NCBI RefSeq assembly: GCF_910584445.1
Contig: NZ_CAJUBO010000011.1
Coordinates: 1-64,000 of the forward strand
Source: an uncultured Desulfovibrio sp.
GTDB taxonomy: Bacteria > Desulfobacterota > Desulfovibrionia > Desulfovibrionales > Desulfovibrionaceae
DNA length: 64,000 nucleotides
Direction of reading: 5' to 3'
The notes beneath the pieces were generated by a model. That model did not search any database. It was not told the DNA's origin and saw only the letters and a program-made list of their open reading frames with translations. Position 1 is the stretch's first letter. Every line of letters starts with the position of its first letter. Positions 8,388-17,516 of this stretch are shown here, piece after piece. Position numbers and translations under genes: made by a program.

Positions 8388-9821
8388 CTAGTTGAACCAC
8401 CCCAGCTCAAAGTCCTCGCGCGGGTCCTTGGGATCGCGCGGCGGATTCTCGCCCAGGGGCCGGGTGTCGATGGAGAGCAGGGGGAGCAGGTTGCCCGTGA
8501 GCGCGCACAGGCGGTAGGCGCCCACAAGGATGTTGCCCCGCGCGGTCTCTGCCTGGGTGGAGGAGCTGTACAGCTCGTTTTCCGCGTCCAGCACGTCGAG
8601 CAGGCTGCGCTTGCCGAGCTGGAACTGCTCCAGGTAGGCCGTGCGCGTGAACTCGTTGTACTTGATGGCCTCGGAATAATGGCGGTACTGGTCCTGCGCG
8701 GCCAGGTAGTTGACCCAGGTGCTCTGAATGTCCAGCTTCAGGTCGTCCACATAGTCGTACATCAGCTGCCGCGCCTGGCGGACGCGCGCCGAGGCGGCCC
8801 TGGTCTCGGCCACGTCCGCGCCGCTGTTGAAAAGGTTCCAGCGCATGGTCGCCACCGCGTCAAAGCTGTAGACCCAGCGGTCATAGGCGCCGCCCCTGTC
8901 GGAATAGGTGGGTCCGACCTCGGCGTTGAACGTGGGGTAGAAGGTGGATTCGGCCAGCTGGCGGTCGGCCTGGGCGGCGCGGATGTCCTGAAGGTAGGCG
9001 GCCAGTTTGGGGTTGTGCTTTTCCGCCAGCTCAAAGACGGGATCAGGCCCGGTGAAGGTCTCGGGCGGCATGGCTACGGGCTGCATGCGCGCCACGGGCG
9101 GCATGCCCGTCAGGCGGGCATAGGTGTCTTCGGCCACGAGCAGCGCGGCCTGGGCCTCCGAAAGGCTGGACAGGGCGCGCGCCAGGCGGGACTGCGCCTG
9201 GCTCACGTCGGCCTCGGTGTCGGCGCCGAGATTGGTGCGGTCCTGGGTCTGCCCGAGGATGGCGCGGTGCTGGGCCACGTTGCGCTCCGCCAGGGCGTAG
9301 ATGGCGCGGCGGCGCAGGAGATCGATATGGGCGATGATGCCGTCCAGCGAGAGCGACGTGGCCGTATCGAACACGCGGGCCTTGACCGAGTCCAGCGTGG
9401 ATTTGGCGTTGCGCACGCGCGAGCGCGTGGCGAAGCCGTCCCAGATGGGCTGGGTGAGCCGCGCGCTGATCTCGCCCACGCCGTACATCTGCTTGTCCAG
9501 ATCGCGGTCGCGGGTGGAGCTGTCGCTCAGGAGGCTGCCGCCGGCCTCGCCCTGCACGTCCACGCTGGGACCGAACCCGGCGCGGGCGCGGCGCAGCTCG
9601 TGCTCCAGCACCTGCCGGTTCTCCTGCATGCCCTGGAGCGACCGATGGTGGCGCAGGACGCCGTAGATGGTGTCCGAAACCGTCACGGGCTGGCCCGCCG
9701 CTGGCGGCGGCGGCCAGGAAGCCCGGCCCTTCTCGGCGCAGAACGCGGGCGCCACAAGACAGCATGCCAGAAGAACGCCCGCGAGCGATGCGACGACAGT
9801 ACCCTTTGCTCTGATTTTCAC
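8388..9821 (-). CDS. TolC-family outer membrane channel
   Basis: 477 residues from a GTG at 9821, preferred because GGAGG lies 5 bases before it; an ATG five codons upstream (9836) would include that site in the coding sequence. A signal peptide is clear (basic start, hydrophobic core, cleavage after AFC or AFCAEKG). Two outer-membrane-efflux repeats follow, with long Ala/Gln/Arg helices (DVSQAQSRLARALSSLSEAQ; AASARVRQARQLMYDYVDDL) typical of TolC. The C-terminal part has the SLLDVLDAENELY pattern of the LapE/AggA subgroup used for adhesin export. It is first in the exporter operon; the AT-rich 9822-10051 interval is a shared divergent promoter region. Confidence 0.92.
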   Translation of the reverse strand: MKIRAKGTVVASLAGVLLACCLVAPAFCAEKGRASWPPPPAAGQPVTVSDTIYGVLRHHRSLQGMQENRQVLEHELRRARAGFGPSVDVQGEAGGSLLSDSSTRDRDLDKQMYGVGEISARLTQPIWDGFATRSRVRNAKSTLDSVKARVFDTATSLSLDGIIAHIDLLRRRAIYALAERNVAQHRAILGQTQDRTNLGADTEADVSQAQSRLARALSSLSEAQAALLVAEDTYARLTGMPPVARMQPVAMPPETFTGPDPVFELAEKHNPKLAAYLQDIRAAQADRQLAESTFYPTFNAEVGPTYSDRGGAYDRWVYSFDAVATMRWNLFNSGADVAETRAASARVRQARQLMYDYVDDLKLDIQSTWVNYLAAQDQYRHYSEAIKYNEFTRTAYLEQFQLGKRSLLDVLDAENELYSSSTQAETARGNILVGAYRLCALTGNLLPLLSIDTRPLGENPPRDPKDPREDFELGWFN

Positions 9822-9976
9822 ACTATCCTCCACCATTTTGCCCAACCCCGGCTGAACGCCGCCATGCCCGTTCCGTCGCGGCCACCGCACCTTCCCACGG
9901 CAACAGCGTGGCCCCGGCCCCGGTTTCCGGGGCTTTCCGCCACGCACGAAACAAGACCCGGCGCGTCTTTCAATTC

Positions 9977-10001
9977 TGCAACGTTTGGAGTATATGTTGC
10001 A
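9977..10001. promoter_or_regulatory. Inverted repeat in divergent tolC / lapG-like promoter region
   Basis: TGCAAC at 9977-9982 and GTTGCA at 9996-10001 form a 6-bp inverted repeat with a 13-base spacer, in an AT-rich tract between the two divergent start codons. Its position suits a regulator controlling both directions. No regulator gene is adjacent. Confidence 0.4.
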
Positions 10002-10051
10002 AAAATATATATGGCAAGAATGTTCCCTTCCAATGATTTTTTTCAGGACGG

Positions 10052-10864
10052 ATGATGCGGCACGCGTCCACAACAGCAGGCAGCCCCCCGCCCGAACGCG
10101 CGCCGGACGCGTTCCGGCGCCGCTCCGGGTGGCGGCGCCCCTCCCTGCGGTCCCTCCGGGCCGTCTGCGTTTCCGCGCTCCTCCTGCTGACAGGCATGGG
10201 AGCGCTCGCGGCGCCCGCCGCGGCGCAAGGCCCGGGGGCAGCGCCGGCCGCCGCCTCCCCCGCCGGGGGGGCGTCCCACGGCATCAGGCTTTTCGGCACG
10301 GTGGAGTTCCGGCGTCCGCTCTCCACCCTGCCGGGCTGGCTCGATGTGCTGGAGCGGAACGCGGCAAGCCCCATCTTCCGCCCGGACAAACAGTTCAACA
10401 GAAGCACGAGCTGGACGCAGCTCCGGCAGCGCGCCGAGGGGAAAAGCCCCCGCGAGCTTCTGCGGCTGGTCAACAGCTTCTGGAACAGCTGGCCGTACCG
10501 CGAGGATCAGGCCAACTGGGGCAAGCAGGACTACTGGGCCGCGCCCGCGCAGTTCCTGAAGAAATCCGGCGACTGCGAGGACTACGCCATCGTCAAGTAT
10601 TTCACGCTCAAGGAACTGGGCATCGCGCCGGACAGCATGCGCATCGTCATCCTGCGCGACACCATCCGCAATCTTGCCCATGCCGTCCTTGTGGTCTATC
10701 TCGATGACGAGGCCTATGTGCTCGACAATCTCAGCAATGTGGTGCAGCCGCACACGCGCCTGCGCAACTACAGCCCGCAATATTCCGTCAACGAGCACGG
10801 CCGGTGGACGCATATCAGGGGGCGCCCGGCAGGGGCCGCCGGAGGGAGGGGGAAAACGCCATGA
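10052..10864 (+). CDS. LapG-like periplasmic transglutaminase-type cysteine protease (BTLCP)
   Basis: 270 residues with an uncleaved Arg-rich start and a signal-type hydrophobic stretch (~36-58). The BTLCP catalytic triad is visible: Cys175 (SGDCEDYA), His210 (NLAHAVLVVY) and Asp225 (YVLDNLSN). In Pseudomonas, LapG clips the N-terminal retention module of the adhesin LapA in the periplasm and so releases biofilm cells; its activity is set by the c-di-GMP receptor LapD. Here the next gene, overlapping by four bases, is a membrane PAS/HD-type protein that could take the LapD role. AGGA precedes the start; a second ATG follows at once. Confidence 0.9.
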   Translation: MMRHASTTAGSPPPERAPDAFRRRSGWRRPSLRSLRAVCVSALLLLTGMGALAAPAAAQGPGAAPAAASPAGGASHGIRLFGTVEFRRPLSTLPGWLDVLERNAASPIFRPDKQFNRSTSWTQLRQRAEGKSPRELLRLVNSFWNSWPYREDQANWGKQDYWAAPAQFLKKSGDCEDYAIVKYFTLKELGIAPDSMRIVILRDTIRNLAHAVLVVYLDDEAYVLDNLSNVVQPHTRLRNYSPQYSVNEHGRWTHIRGRPAGAAGGRGKTP

Positions 10865-13020
10865 ACGCACTGGCAGGAACGGACGGCGCCGCGCGCCGCC
10901 CCCACTCGCGCCGCGGGACCATCCTCGGCGTGGGACTCATCCTTTTTGTGGTCGTTGTCCTCGTGGCGCTTTTGCTCTGCCGCTTCAGGGCGGAATACGC
11001 CACCCAGGCCGTCCTCGCCAAGCAGCGCGACATCCAGCAGGCATGGCTCGACAAGTCGCTGGATGCCATCCGCGTCTGGCGCAACGAGCTGGTGGAGCAG
11101 GCGCGCTTCATCAGCGCCTCGGAGATGTTCCGCCTCTTCGTCATGGACGCGCGCGAGCTGGATGCCGCCACCCTGGGCCGCATCGCCGACCCGGATTCCC
11201 TCAACAGCACCGATGAGACCATCCGTTCCCTGGCCGAGCAGCTCACCTACATGCAGGACCTCCTCAAGGACTTCACCCGGCGCCGCGCCTGGACGGACGC
11301 CCGCGTCCTGCGCGCGGACGGCACCCCGCTGGTGGCCCCGGAATTCGCCACGCAGCTGAGCCGGGAACAGACCGACCTCGTGCGCCGCGCCGGAGAAAGC
11401 GGCCATGCCGCCTTCGGCGCCATCCGCAAGGAGGAAAACGGCCTGGTCATGGACATGGCCGACCCGCTCTTCGAGGTGCTGGGCGCCAGCGAGCCGCAGC
11501 CTGTGGCCGTGCTCCTGCTCTCGGTCCCCATGGACAAGCCCCTGGCGGGCTTCCTCGCCCGCACGGGCGAGCATGAGGAGACGCTGCTGCCGCGCATCGT
11601 GATCCAGGGTCCCGAAGGCCCGATCATGGCGCTGGCCCGGGGCGGCAGCGTCCTGCTGGAACCCGTGGCCGCGTCCCTGCCGCGGCTGCTGGAGCAGAAG
11701 ACCCTTCCGTTCATGCGCCGCCAGGCCCTGGACGGCCGGGGCGACGTCTATTCCATGGGCGCGCGCCCCACGGTGCTGGACTGGCGTTTTGTGCTGGAAA
11801 CGCCCGCCGCCGAGGTGGACGCCCTCATCAGCTCCCAGAAATGGCAGATCTACGGCCTGGGGGTGCTCGCCAGCCTGGGCATCGCTCTGCTCGGCGCCCT
11901 GGCCTGGGCCAGCGCCACCAGCCGCACCCACGAGGCGCGCGCGCGTCATCTCGAGGCGCTCTATACCACCATCCGCAACCAGAAGCTCATGCTCGACAGC
12001 GTCAACGCCTCGCTCCAGGCCGGGCTTGTCCTTGTGGACAGCCAGGGCCGCGTCCAGATGGCGAACCCCGCCTTCACCGCCCTGACCGGGACCAGGGGAG
12101 ACATCCCCCCCGGCACGCCCCTGGTGGAGACGCTCCCCGGCAAGGTCGCGGTGCAGCTTTTGGGGGACATGGCCCTGGTCAATGACTGCGGCCAGTCCGC
12201 CTGCGTGGAGGTCTCCCTGCCGCCCGCGCCCGGCGCCCGGGAAGAGGACGACGCAGGAGACGACGGCAACGGAAACGGGGAACGCCTGTTCCGCGTCACG
12301 CTCTACCCTTACGGCGTGGCGGCCGGAAGCGAAGACCTCGCCGCCACGGGCTGCGTCGCCACCTTCCAGGACATCACCCGCTTCCGGCGCAATGCCGAGC
12401 GCGCCCGCAAGCGGCAGACGGCGCTCATCACCGCGCTGGTGCGCGCCATCGAGAGCGTGGATCCCCATCTCGCCGGGCACTCGGACAGGATGGCCCGCGC
12501 CGCCGGGCTGGTGGCCGACGCCCTGAACCTGGATTCCCGGGAAAGGGAGACCCTGGGCCTTGCCGCCCGGCTCTCGCAGATCGGCAAGATCTTCGTCCCG
12601 CGCGAGCTGCTTACCAAACGCGGCGCCCTGACGCCCGAAGAGCGGCAGGAGGTGCTCCGCGCGCCCGAACATGCGGACAGGATACTCCACGATCTGCGCT
12701 TTGACCTGCCGGTGCGCGAGACCGTGCGCGAAATGGGCGAACGCATGGACGGCTCGGGCGGTCCCCAGGGCCTGCGCGGCGAGGAGATCTCGCGTTGCGG
12801 CCGGGTGCTGGCCGTGGTCAATGCCTTCGTAGCCATGACCAGCCCGCGCGCCTGGCGCGGCGACAACGGCATGGACCCGGCCGAGGCCGTGAGCCAGCTG
12901 AAGATGGATCTGCGCTTCGACCAGCAGGTGGTCGAAGCGCTCGCCGACGTGGTGTCCGCCCCCGCGCCCGCCGCGCCAACGGCGGACGGAGCGGAGACCG
13001 GGGGGACGGCGCGGCCATGA
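10861..13020 (+). CDS. Membrane PAS protein with degenerate HD-GYP domain
   Basis: 719 residues; the start at 10861 overlaps the upstream stop (ATGA) and has GGAGGGGG in front. There is one membrane segment at ~22-40, a periplasmic sensor region (~45-320, helical at both ends as in CACHE domains), a second membrane segment (~330-352), a PAS domain (~375-500) and an HD-GYP-like domain (~525-690). The GYP end is partly kept (ERMDGSGGPQGLRGEEI), but the metal-binding HD of the usual LLHDIGK is replaced by LSQIGK, and the HHE before DGSG is gone. It should therefore not hydrolyse c-di-GMP; it may bind it or only signal by conformation. Coupled to the LapG-like protease, it is a candidate functional counterpart of LapD. 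Confidence 0.85.
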   Translation: MNALAGTDGAARRPHSRRGTILGVGLILFVVVVLVALLLCRFRAEYATQAVLAKQRDIQQAWLDKSLDAIRVWRNELVEQARFISASEMFRLFVMDARELDAATLGRIADPDSLNSTDETIRSLAEQLTYMQDLLKDFTRRRAWTDARVLRADGTPLVAPEFATQLSREQTDLVRRAGESGHAAFGAIRKEENGLVMDMADPLFEVLGASEPQPVAVLLLSVPMDKPLAGFLARTGEHEETLLPRIVIQGPEGPIMALARGGSVLLEPVAASLPRLLEQKTLPFMRRQALDGRGDVYSMGARPTVLDWRFVLETPAAEVDALISSQKWQIYGLGVLASLGIALLGALAWASATSRTHEARARHLEALYTTIRNQKLMLDSVNASLQAGLVLVDSQGRVQMANPAFTALTGTRGDIPPGTPLVETLPGKVAVQLLGDMALVNDCGQSACVEVSLPPAPGAREEDDAGDDGNGNGERLFRVTLYPYGVAAGSEDLAATGCVATFQDITRFRRNAERARKRQTALITALVRAIESVDPHLAGHSDRMARAAGLVADALNLDSRERETLGLAARLSQIGKIFVPRELLTKRGALTPEERQEVLRAPEHADRILHDLRFDLPVRETVREMGERMDGSGGPQGLRGEEISRCGRVLAVVNAFVAMTSPRAWRGDNGMDPAEAVSQLKMDLRFDQQVVEALADVVSAPAPAAPTADGAETGGTARP

Positions 13021-14165
13021 TGCGCTCCGGCAGCGACAACGCCCCCCCCGGCGGTCCCGTCCATGTGACGCGCGCGGCCCTGCCCCCGCTGGAGGACTAT
13101 CTGGCCTGCGTGCGCCGCATTTTCAGCACGCACGGCCTGACCAACATGGGCGAATTCGCGCGCGGGCTTGAGGCGGAACTCACGCGCACGCTCGATGCGC
13201 CCGCCCTCGCCGTGTGCGCCAACGGCACCCTGGCCCTCCAGCTTGCCCTTCGCCTTCTGGGACTCAACGGCAAGACGGTCATCACCACGCCGTTCACCTA
13301 TGTCGCCACGCTTTCGGCCCTGCTCTGGGAGGGCTGCACCCCCATTTTCGCGGACATCGACCCGCACAGCCTGTGTATGGACCCGGCCGAGGCCGCCCGC
13401 CAGCTGGACGCCCACCCCGAGGCGGCGGGCCTGCTGCCGGTGCATGTCTATGGCAATGCCTGCGATGTGGACGCCCTGGAGGCGCTCACCCGCGAGCGCG
13501 GCGTGGCGCTGCTCTACGACGCGGCCCACGCCTTCGGCAGCAGGATCCGCGGCAAGAGCCTCTTTGCCTTCGGCGACGCCGCCACGGCGAGCTTCCATGC
13601 CACCAAGCTCTTCCATACGGTGGAAGGCGGCTGCATCGTGGCGCGTGACCCGGCCCGGAAAAAGGAGCTGGAACTGCTCCGCGCCTTCGGCCATGTGGGC
13701 GATACCCACTTTTCCCTGGGCATCAATGCCAAGCTCTCTGAACTGCACGCGGCCATGGGACTCTGCCTGCTGCCGGAACTGCCGGCGAACATTGCCCGGC
13801 GCGCGACCGTGACCGGCATGTATGACGAGACGCTGGGCCTTGCCGGCGACGGAGCGCCGGGAGCGGAGGGCCTGCGCCGCCCGCGCCTGGCGCCGGGCCT
13901 CGCGTGGAACCATGCCTATTACCCGGTCATCTTTCCGGACGGGGGCGTCCGCGCCCGCGTCACGGAAGCGCTGGAAGCGCGGGACATCCATCCCCGCCGC
14001 TACTTTTTCCCCAGCCTCACGCGCCTTCCCTATGTGCAAAGCCCGCCCTGCCCCGTGGCCGAGGAAATGGCCGAGCGCGTCCTCTGCCTGCCGCTGTGGG
14101 CGGACATGGCGCCGGAACTCACGCGGGAAATCGCGGAACTGACGCGCGCGGCCGCGCGGGCCTGA
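13017..14165 (+). CDS. DegT/DnrJ/EryC1/StrS-family sugar aminotransferase
   Basis: 382 residues from the ATG at 13017, overlapping the previous stop by four bases. A PLP-dependent fold type I aminotransferase of the family acting on nucleotide keto-sugars. The Schiff-base lysine is Lys197 in ATKLFHTVEGG; other family marks are TNMGEFARGLE near the N-terminus, ANGTLALQLAL, and DAAHAFGS. The substrate is unknown: no sugar biosynthesis genes are adjacent, and the operon link with the LapG-like/HD pair is unusual. It is the last chromosomal gene before the phage cassette. Confidence 0.85.
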   Translation: MMRSGSDNAPPGGPVHVTRAALPPLEDYLACVRRIFSTHGLTNMGEFARGLEAELTRTLDAPALAVCANGTLALQLALRLLGLNGKTVITTPFTYVATLSALLWEGCTPIFADIDPHSLCMDPAEAARQLDAHPEAAGLLPVHVYGNACDVDALEALTRERGVALLYDAAHAFGSRIRGKSLFAFGDAATASFHATKLFHTVEGGCIVARDPARKKELELLRAFGHVGDTHFSLGINAKLSELHAAMGLCLLPELPANIARRATVTGMYDETLGLAGDGAPGAEGLRRPRLAPGLAWNHAYYPVIFPDGGVRARVTEALEARDIHPRRYFFPSLTRLPYVQSPPCPVAEEMAERVLCLPLWADMAPELTREIAELTRAAARA

Positions 14166-14260
14166 GCCTCTGCGCCGAAAAAAATGCTGTGGCACTTCCG
14201 GGAAGGGCATGTCTTCCGCCACACGCAGAGAGCGGGGACGCAGCCGCAGTGCCAAACCGC

Positions 14261-14836
14261 TCAGATCCTCGGACCCTGCACGCCCAGATTGTAAAAATTG
14301 CGTCCCGTGCGCGCCGCTCCGTTGAGCAGGGTGGAGCGCAGGCCGCCCAGATAGTCCGCATCGGCCTTTTCCCGCAGGGCGCGCGCCTCCAGTTCCGCGC
14401 TCTGGACCTGATTGCGAAGGCTCCAGGCCCGCAGGTCCTGATTGTGCGCCGCGTCCTCGCCCCGCTGCCGCGCGGCCAGGGCATCCAGCTCGCCGCGCTC
14501 CGCGGTATCGAGCACACGGTCCAGGGCCGCGCCCTCGTCCACGCGCGCGCCCGAGGCCCCGGCCAAAGCCCGCTGGACGCCGATGATGCGCGCCGCTTCC
14601 TGCCGCTTGCGGGCCGCGTTTTCCGCCCCCTCCTGACGGGCGCGGGCGGCCCCGGCATCCGCCTCCCGGGCGTTCTGCTCCGCGATGGCCGCCGAGCGCT
14701 GCGCCAGTTTTGCCTGATACCGGGCCTGCTCCCGCTGGCTTTGCGCCTGCCGGGCCGCGCCCGCGACCCCGGCGGCGGTGCCGGCCAGGGCCATGGCCGC
14801 GCTGATGGCCGCCGCCGTTCCCGTGGCTATTGCCAT
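14261..14836 (-). CDS. Phage internal virion / ejection protein, gp14-like
   Basis: 191 residues from the ATG at 14836 with GGGAGGAA in front. It has an N-terminal glycine/alanine-rich hydrophobic segment (~5-25), then a long charged Ala/Gln/Arg/Glu helix region, ending in NFYNLGVQGPRI. T7 gp14 and related small ejection proteins combine a hydrophobic start and coiled coil in this way and enter the host envelope during injection. It is last in the structural operon; in T7-like phages gp15 and the large gp16 follow, but here bacterial sequence begins about 95 bases on. Its start overlaps the GNAT gene by ten bases. Confidence 0.6.
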   Translation of the reverse strand: MAIATGTAAAISAAMALAGTAAGVAGAARQAQSQREQARYQAKLAQRSAAIAEQNAREADAGAARARQEGAENAARKRQEAARIIGVQRALAGASGARVDEGAALDRVLDTAERGELDALAARQRGEDAAHNQDLRAWSLRNQVQSAELEARALREKADADYLGGLRSTLLNGAARTGRNFYNLGVQGPRI

Positions 14837-15366
14837 GGCGTTCCTCCCCGTTTTGCGCTGCCGGGCTGCGCCGCCTGCCCGGAACCTGCCGGCAGCCGCT
14901 TGTGCCAGACGGTTTCCGTGCGCGTTGCCCCCAGCCGCCGGTAGAGCGCCCCGCACGGCCGCGACGCGGGCGAGCTGTACTGGAGGATCCCCGCGCCCCG
15001 CGCCGCCAGCGCCGCCTCGGCGCTCTGCAGCAGGGCCAGGGCATTGAATCCGCGCCGCGCCGCTGGCGCGAGGTAGAGACCGTCCAGCGCGGCCACCACC
15101 TCGCCCTCCAGATGCGGGCACGGCGCCAGCGTAAAGACCGCATAGCCCGCCAGCCGCCCTTCGCCATCACGCGCCGTGGTGATGCACAGCATGCCCAGGC
15201 GCTCCAGACTGTCGTAGCGCGCCCTGTCCGGCGTGTAGTCCCGCTGGCCGTGGAGCGGCGCCTCCACCTCGCGCCAGTGTTCCCGCGCCAGCGCGGCGGC
15301 CTCGTCAGCCACCTCCGCCACCGTTTCCTGCCGAAAGCTGAGCGTTTCGGCCAAAAGTTTCCGCAT
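14827..15366 (-). CDS. Phage-encoded GNAT-family acetyltransferase
   Basis: 179 residues from the ATG at 15366 (AAAGGAGG upstream). A GCN5-related acetyltransferase fold: a central strand GYAVFTLAPCPHLEGEVVAALDGLYLAPAARRGFNALALLQSAEAAL fits motif A, in which the Q/RxxGxG/A loop is replaced by AARRGFNA. Such proteins occur in the tail gene blocks of many podoviruses with unknown targets. It lies between tail tube B and the gp14-like gene. Confidence 0.75.
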   Translation of the reverse strand: MRKLLAETLSFRQETVAEVADEAAALAREHWREVEAPLHGQRDYTPDRARYDSLERLGMLCITTARDGEGRLAGYAVFTLAPCPHLEGEVVAALDGLYLAPAARRGFNALALLQSAEAALAARGAGILQYSSPASRPCGALYRRLGATRTETVWHKRLPAGSGQAAQPGSAKRGGTPWQ

Positions 15367-15395
15367 TGCCGCCTCCTTTCCTGATCCGGAACGGT

Positions 15396-17516
15396 TCACC
15401 GCTCCCCGAAATCCGTATCGACCATCAGCGCCACCAGCCGGAAGGGCAGCGGCCTGTCCTGCACGATCCAGAACGTGGCGCGGCTTTCCTGCGCCCCGCC
15501 GGGAAAGAACTCCAGATCGCCGGAAAAGGGTTCCACCGCCGCGCCCCACGCTTCCGGCACGAACGGAAGGTCATGGAGCGTCTCCCTCTCCGGCCCGTAC
15601 TTGCCGCCCACGCTGCGGTGGAGCCGCATGGCGCAACGCCCGTGGGAACGCATGCGGCCGAGCGTGGTGCCGCCCTGGGTATCGGACTCCAGCGGCAGGG
15701 GCGACAGGGCGGACACATAGGGCAGGCCGGCCTGGACCACATGGGCCGGATACGGCAGGGAGATGCTCCCCCCGCACACCACGCAGCCCTCCACGGGGCT
15801 GCCGTCGGCAAGCACGGCCAGTTCCCTGCCCTCGAGGTGTTCAAGGCCGTCCACCGTGGCCGAGGCCGTTTCGCGCCGGAGCGTGCGCCCGCAGTCCACC
15901 AGAAAGGCCTCCGCCACGGGCGCGCCATCGGGCCAGACATCGGCCAGACGTTCGAGGAACCAGCGTTTCCGGCCGTCCGTCTCCCGTTCCGCCACCAGAA
16001 AAAGCGCGTCGGCGCCTGCGCCGGGGATGCAGGCCACCGACCAGACGCGGCCATCGGTGATCTGGCGCGACCAGCCCCAGATATCGTGTTCCTTCATGTA
16101 GGTGAGCGCCAGGAGCAGGCCATCGTCCCGCACGGCCCAGATGGTGGAGCCGGGACTCTGCTGGTAGGTCCACTGGCGCAGGAAATGCCCCTCGAAGAGA
16201 TGCGGCGCGAGGATGGAAAGGTCATTTCCCGCATAGCCGTCCTTTTCCAGCGAATAGAACAGGTCGCGCACCCGGCTGCCGTGCCGCTGCACATGGAGGA
16301 TGGAATTGCCGATGATGATGGGCGCAAGCCCGGCGCTGCCCCAGTAGGACTGGGCCGTGATGCTCACGTTGCTGGCCGTGATGGCCGCGCCGTCGCCACC
16401 GCTGGCCTTGTATTCGCTCCCCGAGGTGCCCAGGAGGAGGTCGCCGAAACTGGCGACCCAGGTGATGGCGTCAATGGCGCCGGACGCAATCTGGTACTCC
16501 ACGGGGTCATCGTCCTGGAGGGGGCGGGACTTGCGGAAATTTTCAAAATCCCCGCTGCGCGACATGTAGAACGCCTGCGGCGAGCGCGGCGTGGCCGCCA
16601 GCACCATGCGCTGCTGGTGGAACGCCACCACCGCCGGATGGTTTCCCCCGGCGAACGGGTCCCAGTCTTCCCGGGGGGTATCGGCGGTGTCGGCCTCGTA
16701 GTTCTGGTCCGAGAAGCTCGTGCCCTGCGCCACTCCGATAAAGCCGTAGTACCCCGCTTCCTCCCGGTAGACGTTGTATTCCGCCGCGCCCTCCACAGCC
16801 TGCCAGGTGACTGTGGCGGAATTGCCCTGCACCCAGTCCGAAGGATGGCGGCTGCCGGACGCCCCGGCCGCGTCGGAGGGCAGGGACTGGCGCCCCTTTT
16901 CGTCCACCGCCGCCACCTTGTAGCGAAGCGTGAACGAGCCGCCGCTCCCGGAAAAGGACGCCTGCACGGCTGCGGGCGGCGGCAGCGTCGCATTGAGCCG
17001 CACTTCCTCCAGGCTCCAGGCAAAGGCATGGAGCGGCGCCGCCCCGGTGTCCTGCGCCACGGCAGGGGGCGCCTGCCCCGCGTCCGCCGCGCCATCCCCC
17101 GCGGGGGCGTCGCGGCGCACCACCTTGTGCAGCGGATGGCGCGGATGGGCGAGATAGACCACATCCCCCACCTGGGCATGGCTCAGGGCGTGCAGCTCCC
17201 CGGCCGCATAGGGCGTTGCCAGCGTCTCCAGACCGGGGACCGGACCGTCCGCATCGGCGATACGCAGGCTGTGGTCCCCGAAAACGAGCAGAAAATTCTG
17301 GCCCGCATCGACGCTGAAACTGAACGGCACCAGCACCGAAGGGCCGTCAAGCTCCGCGAGAAAGCGGGTCCCGGGGCGGCGCGCCACGTCGCCGTGAAGT
17401 CCGGGGAGCATGTTCTCCAGGCATCCCACACAATTGCGGTAGCGCGCGAGATCATACCGGGCGGAAAGCGTGGGCGCGATCTCGCCGCCTGTAAAATTTT
17501 GCAGGGCTACGCGCAC
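15396..17516 (-). CDS. Tail tubular protein B (T7 gp12-like, nozzle)
   Basis: 706 residues from a GTG at 17516, supported by GGGAGGAGG ten bases upstream; no ATG fits. The start, VALQNFTGGEIAPTLSARYD followed by an LENMLPGLHGDVARRPGT pattern, is typical of podophage nozzle proteins (tail tubular protein B / stabilisation protein). The length is close to that of T7 gp12 (~790). It forms the distal tail tube below the tubular A ring. The first three codons overlap the end of the fibre assembly chaperone gene. Confidence 0.85.
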   Translation of the reverse strand: MRVALQNFTGGEIAPTLSARYDLARYRNCVGCLENMLPGLHGDVARRPGTRFLAELDGPSVLVPFSFSVDAGQNFLLVFGDHSLRIADADGPVPGLETLATPYAAGELHALSHAQVGDVVYLAHPRHPLHKVVRRDAPAGDGAADAGQAPPAVAQDTGAAPLHAFAWSLEEVRLNATLPPPAAVQASFSGSGGSFTLRYKVAAVDEKGRQSLPSDAAGASGSRHPSDWVQGNSATVTWQAVEGAAEYNVYREEAGYYGFIGVAQGTSFSDQNYEADTADTPREDWDPFAGGNHPAVVAFHQQRMVLAATPRSPQAFYMSRSGDFENFRKSRPLQDDDPVEYQIASGAIDAITWVASFGDLLLGTSGSEYKASGGDGAAITASNVSITAQSYWGSAGLAPIIIGNSILHVQRHGSRVRDLFYSLEKDGYAGNDLSILAPHLFEGHFLRQWTYQQSPGSTIWAVRDDGLLLALTYMKEHDIWGWSRQITDGRVWSVACIPGAGADALFLVAERETDGRKRWFLERLADVWPDGAPVAEAFLVDCGRTLRRETASATVDGLEHLEGRELAVLADGSPVEGCVVCGGSISLPYPAHVVQAGLPYVSALSPLPLESDTQGGTTLGRMRSHGRCAMRLHRSVGGKYGPERETLHDLPFVPEAWGAAVEPFSGDLEFFPGGAQESRATFWIVQDRPLPFRLVALMVDTDFGER

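Noticed and set aside
12309..15170. A 953-codon minus-strand frame over the HD-type and DegT genes
   Set aside because: Arg/Gly-rich shadow of genes on the opposite strand with clear catalytic motifs.
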